Below are positions 13,343 through 20,225 of a stretch of DNA of 20,225 nucleotides, one piece after another. Every line of letters starts with the position of its first letter. The stretch's first letter is position 1. Position numbers and translations under genes: made by a program. The DNA comes from Spirochaetaceae bacterium (GTDB lineage: Bacteria > Spirochaetota > Spirochaetia > Treponematales > Breznakiellaceae). The stretch is from positions 1-20,225 of the forward strand of contig JAITGJ010000043.1 of assembly GCA_031280705.1 (NCBI GenBank). The letters run 5' to 3'. The notes beneath the pieces are model-generated. The model made no database searches and was not told where the DNA came from. It was given only the letters and a program-made list of their open reading frames with translations.

Positions 13343-13405
13343 TTGGCATTTTGCGGCACAGCCGGAAAATGCACGCATCCGCGGCAGGGCCGCACGCGAG
13401 GATTA

Positions 13406-13536
13406 AGAGCCTGTTCAAATTGTGGATTTTTGCGATCTATTGATCGCAAAAATCCCGATTTTCGGGCTCTTTTGGAGCCTGCAAGGTAGAATTGTGGCGT
13501 TTGCAACGCCACAATTCCAGATTTTGAACAGGCTCT
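13406..13536. mobile_element. 131-bp MITE-like element, copy 1
   Basis: Perfect 14-bp terminal inverted repeats AGAGCCTGTTCAAA enclose two perfect internal hairpins: a 14-bp stem with a 4-base loop (13424-13455) and a 13-bp stem with a TGC loop (13489-13517). A small CCCGA/TCGGG stem (13454-13466) and a GGCTC/GAGCC stem lie between them. It has no coding capacity. A second copy in opposite orientation lies at the window end. The size, terminal repeats and dispersal fit a MITE mobilised by a transposase elsewhere. Possible TA target duplication: GGCTC|TA on the right edge, but the left edge reads TAA. Confidence 0.85.
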
Positions 13537-13611
13537 AAAGACGCCAGGGAAAAAACCTTGCGCGGTTTGGGCCGGACGCTATTTCCGGCGGAGCGCCCGG
13601 CGTCTTGTGCG

Positions 13612-14163
13612 TTACCGGAAGTGCAGCCCCACGGCGATACCGGCGTCGGGCAGGAAGGTCCATTCAGCGCCGCGTAATGCCGCGAAAATCCGGGTGAAAA
13701 AGCTTATATACAACGGCCCGAATACATCCGCTGAAAATCCCAGGTCCAAAGCGGCTCGCCAATCCCAGAACGGCTGTTTTCCCGGGGCAATAACCGGCAA
13801 TTCATAGAGCGGATACAAGGCGATGTACCAGCCCCTGAGCGGAGACGTTTCCCGCCTGTTCAGGTACAGGCCCGCTCCCACAGACAGATTGAGCGAACCG
13901 AAGGCCCGGTCTTCACTATAGACGCTTACGATTGTGTTGAAACTGAACGCGAAAGCGCCGAAGCGCAGCGCGAGCAATTTGCTTTCAACGGGCAGCAGAA
14001 ACCGGGAATCGCTTTCCTGATTCTCAAACAGGTCAAGGGACGCCGCCGTCCCGGAGGCTATGCCGAAAAGCGTGGGCGCATAATACTGCACCACAAAATC
14101 CAGCGCGGACGCCCGGACCGGCAGAAGGATCGCGCATATAAAAACAATACATTTTCTGTGCAT
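13612..14163 (-). CDS. Exported beta-barrel-like protein
   Basis: A 183-residue protein with signal peptide MHRKCIVFICAILLPVRASA. The mature part shows amphipathic beta strands with aromatic and Gly residues: LDFVVQYYAPTLFGIASG, SKLLALRFGAFAFSFNTIV, LNLSVGAGLYL, GWYIALYPLYELPV, AALDLGFSADVFGPLYISFF, and a C-terminus DAGIAVGLHFR. It is probably a small outer-membrane barrel. The ATG directly abuts the TAA of the preceding lipoprotein gene, so the two are almost certainly one operon and may act together at the outer membrane. The operon ends at the intrinsic terminator about 270 bases downstream, with a MITE-like element inserted in between. Confidence 0.82.
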   Translation of the reverse strand: MHRKCIVFICAILLPVRASALDFVVQYYAPTLFGIASGTAASLDLFENQESDSRFLLPVESKLLALRFGAFAFSFNTIVSVYSEDRAFGSLNLSVGAGLYLNRRETSPLRGWYIALYPLYELPVIAPGKQPFWDWRAALDLGFSADVFGPLYISFFTRIFAALRGAEWTFLPDAGIAVGLHFR

Positions 14164-14747
14164 TTACCGGCCCCATACAATCGTTGGCGTATAATACCGG
14201 CCCTCCGGAAGGCCCGGGCATCCGTTCAGCACAGGAATCGTACCGGGCAGTTCCCGGTAAACGGTCCGCACATATTCGGCGGCGTCATCGTAAGCGTCAA
14301 GCCCGGAATACCGGACAACAGCAATTCTGCTGCGATGTACATTCACCGTTTCAGAAATATCGACAAGCAGCCGCCCGGCATAGGTAATCATGCCGTTTTC
14401 TACCGTTACCGGAAATTCCTCCAGCGCGAAATCGGTAAACACCCGTTTTGGTGAGCGGTCCAGAATCTTGTTAAGCGTATAGATTCCTTCGGGGGCTTTT
14501 ACAAAGATGATATTACTGCCGCTCTTGAGGCCGTACCAATCGGCAACGCCCCCCAGAAACCGGCCCGTCTGCGTAATTCTAAAAGCCAGCCCGGACGGAT
14601 TACCTGTTATGTGTACGTCAAGCAGCAAATAGCCGGTTTTCGCCGCGGAAGTAAACCGGCTTTTCGGGCTTATATTGGGAAACGAGAAGCAGGATGAAAA
14701 GATGCATCCGCGCTGATCAGCGCCATAGCCCATCGCAGTGTTTTCAT
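14164..14747 (-). CDS. Lipoprotein with a one-base frameshift in its signal peptide
   Basis: The body (about 180 residues) is an exported-looking beta-rich protein: YLLLDVHITGNPSGLAFRIT, a Gly/Trp-containing turn, SNIIFVKAPEGIYTLNKILD, GMITYAGRLLVDISETV, ending EGRYYTPTIVWGR. It resembles DUF2846-like lipoproteins but I do not assign it. Its own frame has no signal peptide. The ATG at 14747 in the neighbouring frame encodes MKTLRWAMALISA; adding one G at the GG of 14708-14709 would fuse this to GCIFSSC and make a spirochaete-type lipobox (SAGC). So either a natural frameshift or a base-calling error is present. As written, initiation further in at 14733 (MGYGADQ) would give a non-exported protein. 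Stop TAA abuts the next gene. Confidence 0.68.
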
Positions 14748-14757
14748 GGTATGTCCA

Positions 14758-14763
14758 ATTATA
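14758..14763 (-). promoter_or_regulatory. Consensus -10 hexamer just upstream of the frameshifted lipoprotein
   Basis: TATAAT on the minus strand ends ten bases before the ATG at 14747, in an AT-rich stretch. No good -35 is found at 16-18 bases. If used, the transcript would have only about five leader bases, which fits the absence of a Shine-Dalgarno site. Confidence 0.4.
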
Positions 14764-14880
14764 CTCTAACAGTTTATTTTTCTGGCGGCAAGTTTTTTTC
14801 ACTTTTTCCGGGAAAACGGCGTTTTTTGTGCGCCGTGCCGGACACAATACCGCCCGTGGTCCCGCGAGCACGGCGGACGG

Positions 14881-15780
14881 CTAACGGTCGATGAGCCGCT
14901 TCAGGGTATGGTCATCGTGGCGCCAGTCTTTTGACGTTTTTACCCGGAGGTCCAGGTATATGTTCCAGTCAAAAATACGTTTCAGTTCGGCAAGGGCCGC
15001 GTTCCTGATGGCGCGGATCAGGGCGCCGTCTTTTCCCACCACCATGCCTTTTTGACTTTCCCGTTCCACCACAATAAAAGCCCGGACCCACAGGAGCGTT
15101 CCGTTTTCCCGGAGTTCCGTGTCGGCGGCTTCCACATACAGGGCGTGGGGGAGTTCTTCCCGCAGGCGGTTAATGGCTTTTTCCCGGATGATTTCGGCAA
15201 CGCGGAAGGGAAGGTCCTGATCGGTATAATACTCCGCCGGGTAAAAAGGCGTCCCCGGCGCGGCAAGGGCGAAAAGGCGCGTAAGCAGCGCGGGCACGCC
15301 CTCTTTTTTAAGCGCGGATACCGGAATGATCCGCGCGGCGTCCAGGCCGGGAAATTGTTCCTGGAGAAAGTTCCGCGTAGCATCCGTGTCCGCGCCCTTT
15401 TTGTCAATTTTGTTGATCGCCGCGACCAGGCGGTCCTGGAACGGCGCAAGGCGGGACGCGATGGCGCTTTCCTCAACGCCGGCGGCGCGGGCGGCGTCGA
15501 GGACGTAGAGCACGAGGTCGGCTTCTTCCTGGGCCCTGCCCGCCACATCCATCAGTTTTTTGTTGAGTTTACGTTCCGAAAGATGCTGGCCGGGGGTGTC
15601 CACAAAGACAAGCTGGCCCGCTTCCCGGTTCACGATGCCCCGGATACTGTTCCGGGTGGTTTGGGGTACGGGGCTGGTAATGGCGACTTTTGCGCCGCAA
15701 AGACTGTTTACCAAAGTGGATTTACCCGCCGAGGGCCGCCCCACCACCGCTACAAAGGCGGCTTTTTTTTCATCACTCAT
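14881..15780 (-). CDS. era: GTPase Era
   Basis: Essential GTPase that binds 16S rRNA and assists 30S maturation at the membrane/cytoplasm interface. The 299-residue product has the G1 loop GRPSAGKS (14-21), PQTTRNSIRG as the G2/Era-specific switch, G3 DTPGQH (61-66), G4 NKID (123-126) and G5 SALK (155-158). A C-terminal KH domain follows, with VVERESQKGMVVGKDGALIR carrying the GxxG loop as GKDG (249-252). Length is normal for Era. I start at the ATG at 15780 (MSDEKKAAFVAVVGRPSAGK); an in-frame start at 15801 would add seven residues, and neither has a strong ribosome-binding site. It lies 94 bases after cysE on the same strand. Confidence 0.96.
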   Translation of the reverse strand: MSDEKKAAFVAVVGRPSAGKSTLVNSLCGAKVAITSPVPQTTRNSIRGIVNREAGQLVFVDTPGQHLSERKLNKKLMDVAGRAQEEADLVLYVLDAARAAGVEESAIASRLAPFQDRLVAAINKIDKKGADTDATRNFLQEQFPGLDAARIIPVSALKKEGVPALLTRLFALAAPGTPFYPAEYYTDQDLPFRVAEIIREKAINRLREELPHALYVEAADTELRENGTLLWVRAFIVVERESQKGMVVGKDGALIRAIRNAALAELKRIFDWNIYLDLRVKTSKDWRHDDHTLKRLIDR

Positions 15781-15874
15781 TACCATTATCCCAGGGCACA
15801 CTGATTAAACCACGCATTGCGCGGATGTTCCTCTCTCCATTCTCAACTCTCAATTCCCCATGTAATTCCCGCGT

Positions 15875-16819
15875 TTACAGACGCCTTTTTCCGGCCTGCG
15901 ATACGGAGCCGCGCGGCCTCTGCGGTTTTTCCTGCCGCCGGATATGGACAACCTGATCGCCGGCGCGTACATAAACCGTGGTGTTGGGCGGCACCGATTC
16001 GGTGATCCACACATTACCGCCGATGGTACTGCCGCAGCCAATGACGGTTTCGCCGCCCAGAATGGTCGCGCCGGCATAAATGGTTACGTCATCCTGGATG
16101 GTGGGGTGCCGTTTGCGGTCCGCCTGTTCTTTCCGCACCGAAAGGGCCCCCAGCGTAACGCCCTGATAGAGCTTGACATTTTGCCCGATAACCGTGGTTT
16201 CACCGATAACCATGCCCGTACCGTGATCGATAAAAAACGACGCGCCGATATCCGCGCCGGGGTGTATGTCGATGCCCGTGCGGCTGTGGCAGAATTCACT
16301 CATCATGCGCGGGATGAGGGGCACTTCCCGTTTCCAGAAAAAGTGGGCCAGCCGGTGAAACACCACGGCCTCAAAGCCGGGATACGAAAGGATCACTTCT
16401 TCCGCGCTTTTTGCGGCGGGATCGCCCCGGAACGCGGCCTCCATGTCGAGCGACAGGGTGGTGCGGATTTCCGGCAGGGTTTCAAAGAATTCCTCCACAA
16501 GCAGTTCCGCCGCGGCATGGCAGGTTTTGCCGCCGCAGGACAGGCCGCCCTGCCGCATGGAAAACCCGATACTTTTTTCTACTTCCCGCACCAGTTCCCG
16601 CGCAAGGCGGTTTACCCGTTCCGCGGTGATAAGCTGGAGGTTGTCGTGATCCAGCACGCTGTTCTCCCGGAATCCGGGAAACAAAAGTTCGTTGAGGCCA
16701 AGGAGGATCGTTCTGATGGCGGACTGGCTGGGAAGGCTGTCCCCGCCCGCCGGGTTCACCAGTCCCTGTATACGGTAGGAATCGACAAGCGTTTCGATAC
16801 TTCTGTTCAGTCTGTGCAT
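15875..16819 (-). CDS. cysE: Serine O-acetyltransferase (EpsC-type)
   Basis: Transfers acetyl from acetyl-CoA to L-serine, giving O-acetylserine for cysteine synthesis in the cytoplasm. It has 314 residues, longer than E. coli CysE (273) and typical of the EpsC-like group. An N-terminal helical region holds GGLSCGGKTCHAAAELLVEE, followed by YPGFEAVVFHRLAHFFW. The left-handed beta-helix hexapeptide domain starts at TGIDIHPGADIGASFFIDHG, with the active-site His199 in IDHGTGMVIGET and GVTLGALSV for CoA binding, then RHPTIQDDVTIYAGATILGG. The C-terminus is extended and basic (QEKPQRPRG). GGGAG precedes the ATG by five bases. No cysK is nearby. The cysE-era order appears incidental. Confidence 0.94.
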   Translation of the reverse strand: MHRLNRSIETLVDSYRIQGLVNPAGGDSLPSQSAIRTILLGLNELLFPGFRENSVLDHDNLQLITAERVNRLARELVREVEKSIGFSMRQGGLSCGGKTCHAAAELLVEEFFETLPEIRTTLSLDMEAAFRGDPAAKSAEEVILSYPGFEAVVFHRLAHFFWKREVPLIPRMMSEFCHSRTGIDIHPGADIGASFFIDHGTGMVIGETTVIGQNVKLYQGVTLGALSVRKEQADRKRHPTIQDDVTIYAGATILGGETVIGCGSTIGGNVWITESVPPNTTVYVRAGDQVVHIRRQEKPQRPRGSVSQAGKRRL

Positions 16820-16972
16820 GGTTTTCTCCCGGATCTGACTGACCCTGTTCGAAAGCCGGGGGCGGCGCGGCTGCCGCGGCCCTGCCGCCAGGTTTTCTGA
16901 ACAGGTCCACTATACCGCAGGAGGGCGGAAGTTGCTACCGGCGGCGCGGGCATGATGAGGCGCGGAAAGCAT

Positions 16973-18487
16973 TCACGTACCGCGCCCGTCCCGTTTTTCC
17001 CAATAGCGAAGGAAGAAGCGGGCCGCGGCAAAAAACGCGGTGAGGCGGCGCGGAAAACCCGCGCCGCGGGAAAGTTCCGCAATGGCGCGCATTCCCCGCT
17101 CAACGTGTTCCGTGTAGGGGTACCACCAGGGGTTTCCCCGCGCGCCGGGAAGGGTATCGTCTATCACCACTTTGAGCTTTTGCATTTCCCGGAAGCCCGC
17201 TTCGCCGTGGGTTTTTCCAAGCCCGGAGCGGCCAAAGCCGCCCCAGGGGGTTTCCGCGAGGCCGTGGGACATGAGGTGGTCGTTTATCATCACCGAACCG
17301 GCGTTGAGGGCCGGGGCGAGACGCCGCGCACGGTCCAGGCTCCGGGACCAGATCGATCCGGTCAGGCTGTACGGAGACGCGTTGGCGGCGCGGAGCGCGT
17401 CGCTGTCGTTGTCCACGGGAATGACGGCGGCAACCGGCCCGAACACTTCTTCCGTCATAATGGGCATTTCCGGCGTAACGTTCACCAGAAGCGTCGCGGG
17501 AAAAAAGCGCGGGTCCCCAAGCTCCGCGCGGGGGCTTTGCGCGGCAATCTCCGCGCCGGAAGCGAGACACGCGGCGGCCTGCCGCTCGACGGTTTCTTTC
17601 TGGCGGAGCGTGGTCATGGGGCCAAGGTCATGGCCGGGCCTGAGCGATTTGACCAGCGCCGTGATCGTTTCCAGAAACGGAGCGTATATTTTCCGGTTTA
17701 CCAAAATGCGCTGGACGCCGCCGCAGCTTTGACCGGCGTTGGAAAATGCCGCCCAGAGGATCCCCCGCGCGGCGCGTTCAATATCCGCATCGGCGCAGAC
17801 AATGGCCGCATCGGCGCCGCCAAGTTCCAGCACGAGCGGAACGAGGCGCGGCGCGGCAAGGGCCATCAGTTCCTGCCCGGTGGCCGTGGAGCCGGTAAAA
17901 AACAGCTTGTCCACTCCAAGCGAAATAAAGGCCGGTCCCGCCTGTGCGCCGGGGAGTTCTATCAGGTTGAAAAGGCCCCGGGGCAGTTCCGCCGCGGCAA
18001 AAACCGCTTCCAGCGCCCGCCCCACGCCCGGCGTAACGGAGGCAATTTTGAGGAACACCGCGTTTCCCGCGAGAAGGGCCATCACCACTTCGGAAAACGG
18101 AATGGCAAACGGATAGTTCCAGGGAGAAATGATCCCGATAATGCCCCACGGCTGGTACACAAGGCGGCTTTTTTTGTTAAACATGAGCGGATTCCCGCCG
18201 GATACCGGACGGCTTTTGCAAAACCGCTTTCCCGCGCGGAGATAATAATCAATGCCCATAAGCGCGGGAATCACTTCCGCAATCAAGGCGTCCAGGGGGA
18301 GTTTACCGTTTTCCCGGCATATCGCCGCGGCCGTTTCATCAATGTGGGCGGCCAGATACCGGAACGATTTTTGCAGATACCCGGCGCGGTCAGAAAACGG
18401 AAGCGCGGCCCAGGCGCACTGCACCACCCGCGCCGCGGCAATTTTTTCCGCGAGCGGCGCGTCGGGCGCGGCGGAGGGAACGGTCAT
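16973..18487 (-). CDS. NAD(P)-dependent aldehyde dehydrogenase
   Basis: Oxidises an aldehyde to the acid. The 504-residue product contains SPWNYPF (121-127), the Rossmann-type FTGSTATG (197-204), the general base Glu221 in ELGGADAAIV, the nucleophile Cys255 in NAGQSCGG, and TEEVFGPVAAVIPVD plus PWGGFGRSGLGKTHGE near the C-terminus. All catalytic residues are present. The last 60 residues (WWYPYTEHVERGMRAIAEL, then an aromatic-rich FFAAARFFLRYW) extend beyond the core and could touch membrane or partner, as in fatty-aldehyde enzymes. Its ATG overlaps the stop of the upstream SDR gene by four bases (ATGA), so the pair is translationally coupled and likely performs two oxidations from an alcohol to an acid, or the reverse. 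Substrate unknown; a long-chain or terpenoid aldehyde is plausible. Confidence 0.93.
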   Translation of the reverse strand: MTVPSAAPDAPLAEKIAAARVVQCAWAALPFSDRAGYLQKSFRYLAAHIDETAAAICRENGKLPLDALIAEVIPALMGIDYYLRAGKRFCKSRPVSGGNPLMFNKKSRLVYQPWGIIGIISPWNYPFAIPFSEVVMALLAGNAVFLKIASVTPGVGRALEAVFAAAELPRGLFNLIELPGAQAGPAFISLGVDKLFFTGSTATGQELMALAAPRLVPLVLELGGADAAIVCADADIERAARGILWAAFSNAGQSCGGVQRILVNRKIYAPFLETITALVKSLRPGHDLGPMTTLRQKETVERQAAACLASGAEIAAQSPRAELGDPRFFPATLLVNVTPEMPIMTEEVFGPVAAVIPVDNDSDALRAANASPYSLTGSIWSRSLDRARRLAPALNAGSVMINDHLMSHGLAETPWGGFGRSGLGKTHGEAGFREMQKLKVVIDDTLPGARGNPWWYPYTEHVERGMRAIAELSRGAGFPRRLTAFFAAARFFLRYWEKRDGRGT

Positions 18488-19341
18488 TCGGCCTTCCGCA
18501 AAAAAGCCGTCTCACCGTGAATGGCCCCGGGGCGCGGGCGCCCGGTAAAATGATCCATCGCGTGATTAATGCCCATCAGATCCATCGCGGCGTCGAACAC
18601 CGCCACGGGCAGCATTCTGAGAAAAAAAATCATTTTGACAAAACGCGGCAGGATCACCCGGCTTGCGTTCCGCTGTATGCCGCGCACAATGGCGTTCGCG
18701 GCGTCTTCGCTTTTTATAACGGGAAGGAGCAGGGGAAACCGGGTTTTTACGCCCAAGAACATTCCTGTATCAATAAAATACGGACAAACGATGGTGGTTT
18801 TAATGCGGCTTTTCATAGTACGCAGTTCCATGCGCACCGATTCATGAAAGCCAAACGCGCCGAATTTGCTGGCGGAATAATCCGCAAGCCCCGCGACACC
18901 GGTAAGGCCCGCCGCCGAGGACACCGTTACGATGTGGCCGGAATCCCGTTTTATCATGCCGGGCAAAAAGGCCCGCGTGGTCCAGAACAGCGCAAGGGTG
19001 TTTACATTGATGGAGCGGATGATTTTTTCATCGCTTGATTCAAGAAGCGGCTGGCCGGACACGACGCCCGCGTTATTTATCAAAATATCCGGGGTTCCGT
19101 ATTCCGCCGTTACCTGTTCCGCCCGCCGGTATACCGCCTCGCGGTCGGAAACATCGCAGACCATTCCCTTGATAAAGATGCCTTCCGCTTCCGCGTCCAG
19201 TTCCATTTTTTTAAGCGCCGCACCGGAAATATCCCACAGGATCACCCGGCTGCCCCGGCGGGCAAAGTCCAGGCTGACAAGCCTCCCCATGCCCGACGCG
19301 CCGCCGGTAACTACCATGAGGGCGTTCTTCACACGTTTCAT
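18484..19341 (-). CDS. Short-chain dehydrogenase, SDR16C (retinol-dehydrogenase-10-like)
   Basis: A 285-residue classical SDR. It shows the cofactor loop TGGASGMG (12-19), Asp37 in ILWDIS (favouring NAD(H)), CDVSDREAV, NNAG (89-92), and the catalytic Ser141, Tyr155 and Lys159 in SSAAGLTGVAGLADYSASKF. FHESVRMELR, CPYFIDTGMF and the LPVAVFDAAMDLMG hydrophobic C-terminus resemble the SDR16C group, whose members oxidise retinol-like or long-chain alcohols at membranes. The C-terminal hydrophobic stretch (about 230-255) may anchor it. The ATG at 19341 has no obvious ribosome-binding site. It forms a 4-bp overlap with the aldehyde dehydrogenase gene and should feed it the aldehyde. The actual substrate cannot be read from the sequence. 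Confidence 0.92.
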   Translation of the reverse strand: MKRVKNALMVVTGGASGMGRLVSLDFARRGSRVILWDISGAALKKMELDAEAEGIFIKGMVCDVSDREAVYRRAEQVTAEYGTPDILINNAGVVSGQPLLESSDEKIIRSINVNTLALFWTTRAFLPGMIKRDSGHIVTVSSAAGLTGVAGLADYSASKFGAFGFHESVRMELRTMKSRIKTTIVCPYFIDTGMFLGVKTRFPLLLPVIKSEDAANAIVRGIQRNASRVILPRFVKMIFFLRMLPVAVFDAAMDLMGINHAMDHFTGRPRPGAIHGETAFLRKAE

Positions 19342-19512
19342 ACCGGTGAGTGTACCGCACCGGTCCGTGAATGAACAGCGGGAATTTTACCGGAAGATGG
19401 AGAAAACGAAGACGATCCGCTGCCCGCATCCCGCACCACTCGCGGCCTTTGCGTTCAAACCCGGTCCGGCCACCTGTGGCGGTTCTCGTGCCGGGCATCC
19501 TGGTATAGCAGC

Positions 19513-19992
19513 CTAACCAAGCTGGCGTACCCACCCGGTGATGCGGTCCGTTACCGTCCGGCTTCCGCCGTCCCCGTTTGGGTTGACAAAATCAATGTCC
19601 CCCACGATGGTGTTTCCGGCAAGTTCTTGTTTGAGTTTTTCTGCCGCCTGGCCGCGTCCACCGGCGTGGCAGAGGAAAAACGCCACACGCTTGTCCCTGA
19701 GCGGCGTTTTGGCAAGGAAGCTCATAAGCGGCGGTGCAGGGGAACCGGCCCAGACCGGCGCGCCCAGAATGATGAGATCCCAGGCTTCCGGCTCGATATG
19801 GTACGGCTTGAGTTCCGGCAGGGTGTGGGTGAGGACCATCCTGCCGCCCCAGAACATTTTGGAAAGGCCGCCGCGTTTTTTGCTGTCCGCCGTTTCAAGG
19901 CGCAAAAGCTCCGCGCCCAGCGCCGCCTTGATCTGTTCGGCCACAAAGGCGCTGTTGCCGTCATGGGAATAATAAACAACCAATGTTTTCAT
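19513..19992 (-). CDS. Flavodoxin-family protein
   Basis: A 159-residue single-domain flavodoxin-like protein. The N-terminal MKTLVVYYSHDGNSAFVAEQ is the FMN phosphate loop (SHDGNSA, with Ser/Asn in place of the usual Thr-rich loop), and LIILGAPVWAGSPAPPLMSF gives the second loop with the Trp that stacks on the isoalloxazine ring. FFLCHAGGRGQAAEKLKQEL follows. It resembles the Flavodoxin_4/menaquinone-dependent protoporphyrinogen-oxidase-like (HemG-type) short flavodoxins. It is a soluble electron carrier or quinone/flavin reductase. The start at 19992 has AGGAG about ten bases upstream. It lies about 170 bases before the SDR gene on the same strand; whether they share a transcript is unclear. 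Confidence 0.9.
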   Translation of the reverse strand: MKTLVVYYSHDGNSAFVAEQIKAALGAELLRLETADSKKRGGLSKMFWGGRMVLTHTLPELKPYHIEPEAWDLIILGAPVWAGSPAPPLMSFLAKTPLRDKRVAFFLCHAGGRGQAAEKLKQELAGNTIVGDIDFVNPNGDGGSRTVTDRITGWVRQLG

Positions 19993-20110
19993 CGTTTACG
20001 CGCTCCTGTTATTCACCGAAAATACGCGGCAGGGCCATTACCCAACCGCGGTCTGCCAACACGCGCCGGACGGGCGGGGACGCTTACCCGGGCCGCCCGG
20101 CGCGCCGCTT

Positions 20111-20225
20111 AGAGCCTGTTCAAAATCTGGAATTTTGGCGTTGCAAACGCCAAAATTCTACCTTGCAGGCTCCAAAAGAGCCCGAAAATCGGGATTTTTG
20201 CGGTCTATTGACCGTAAAAATCCAC
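20111..20225. mobile_element. MITE-like element, copy 2 (inverted relative to copy 1; cut by window end)
   Basis: Starts with the same AGAGCCTGTTCAAA terminus and follows the reverse complement of copy 1 without gaps for 115 bases, with seven substitutions. Both internal hairpins are kept (20130-20158 and 20192-20223). About 16 bases, including the far terminal repeat, lie beyond the window. It sits about 120 bases upstream of the flavodoxin gene. Confidence 0.85.

Noticed and set aside
15052..15804. Long plus-strand open frame opposite era
   Set aside because: Antisense shadow of a GC-rich, clearly identified gene; the same applies to the long plus-strand frames opposite cysE and the aldehyde dehydrogenase gene (15944-16900, 16952-18520).
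19440..19500. GTTCAAACCC stretch as a tRNA T-loop
   Set aside because: No acceptor stem, D-arm or anticodon arm can be folded around it.
20020..20110. Promoter upstream of the flavodoxin gene
   Set aside because: No hexamer pair with acceptable spacing was found by eye.

Overview
The window looks like a chromosomal segment of a GC-rich spirochaete, most likely a gut-type Treponema or close relative. I base this on the dense run of small lipoproteins with loose, spirochaete-style lipoboxes, the treponeme-like IleRS, Era and EpsC-type serine acetyltransferase, and the many genes without familiar names. Genus assignment is inference. No rRNA, tRNA or CRISPR array was seen.

Layout. Bases 1-86 are pure G/C with a 25-base C run and look like a low-complexity contig edge. 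They abut the 5' part of ileS on the minus strand (to 740). A small one-helix membrane protein (903-1157), a TA-flanked palindrome (1457-1499), a Cys-rich flavoprotein (1597-2205), a DUF4062 protein (2342-3379, minus) and a polytopic membrane protein (3635-4405) follow.

From 13.3 kb down to 4.5 kb almost everything reads on the minus strand and concerns the cell envelope. In transcription order there is a sigma70-like promoter (13315-13287), a phase-variable-looking repeat ORF (13257-12785), a conserved protein of unknown function (12772-12080), a beta-barrel protein, two related small HNH proteins, a CAP-domain lipoprotein, an 82-aa protein, an EcsC-like protein, a transglutaminase-like lipoprotein, a second CAP-domain lipoprotein, an unrecognised lipoprotein and an NlpE-like lipoprotein. 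Strong Shine-Dalgarno sites and short gaps suggest operons, punctuated by hairpins.

From 20 kb to 13.3 kb, also on the minus strand, lie a flavodoxin, an SDR-aldehyde dehydrogenase pair with a 4-bp overlap, serine O-acetyltransferase, Era, and a two-gene unit (a lipoprotein with a frameshift in its signal peptide, then a beta-barrel protein) ending at an intrinsic terminator. Two copies of a 131-bp MITE-like element in opposite orientation (13406-13536 and 20111-end) flank this block.

The most unusual parts are two. (1) The 13257-12785 repeat ORF: thirteen 21-bp units encode a 7-residue repeat, a 13-base C tract breaks its frame, and its stop codon overlaps the ribosome-binding site of the next gene. 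(2) The MITE-like element: all seven differences between the two copies lie in hairpin loops or preserve base pairing.
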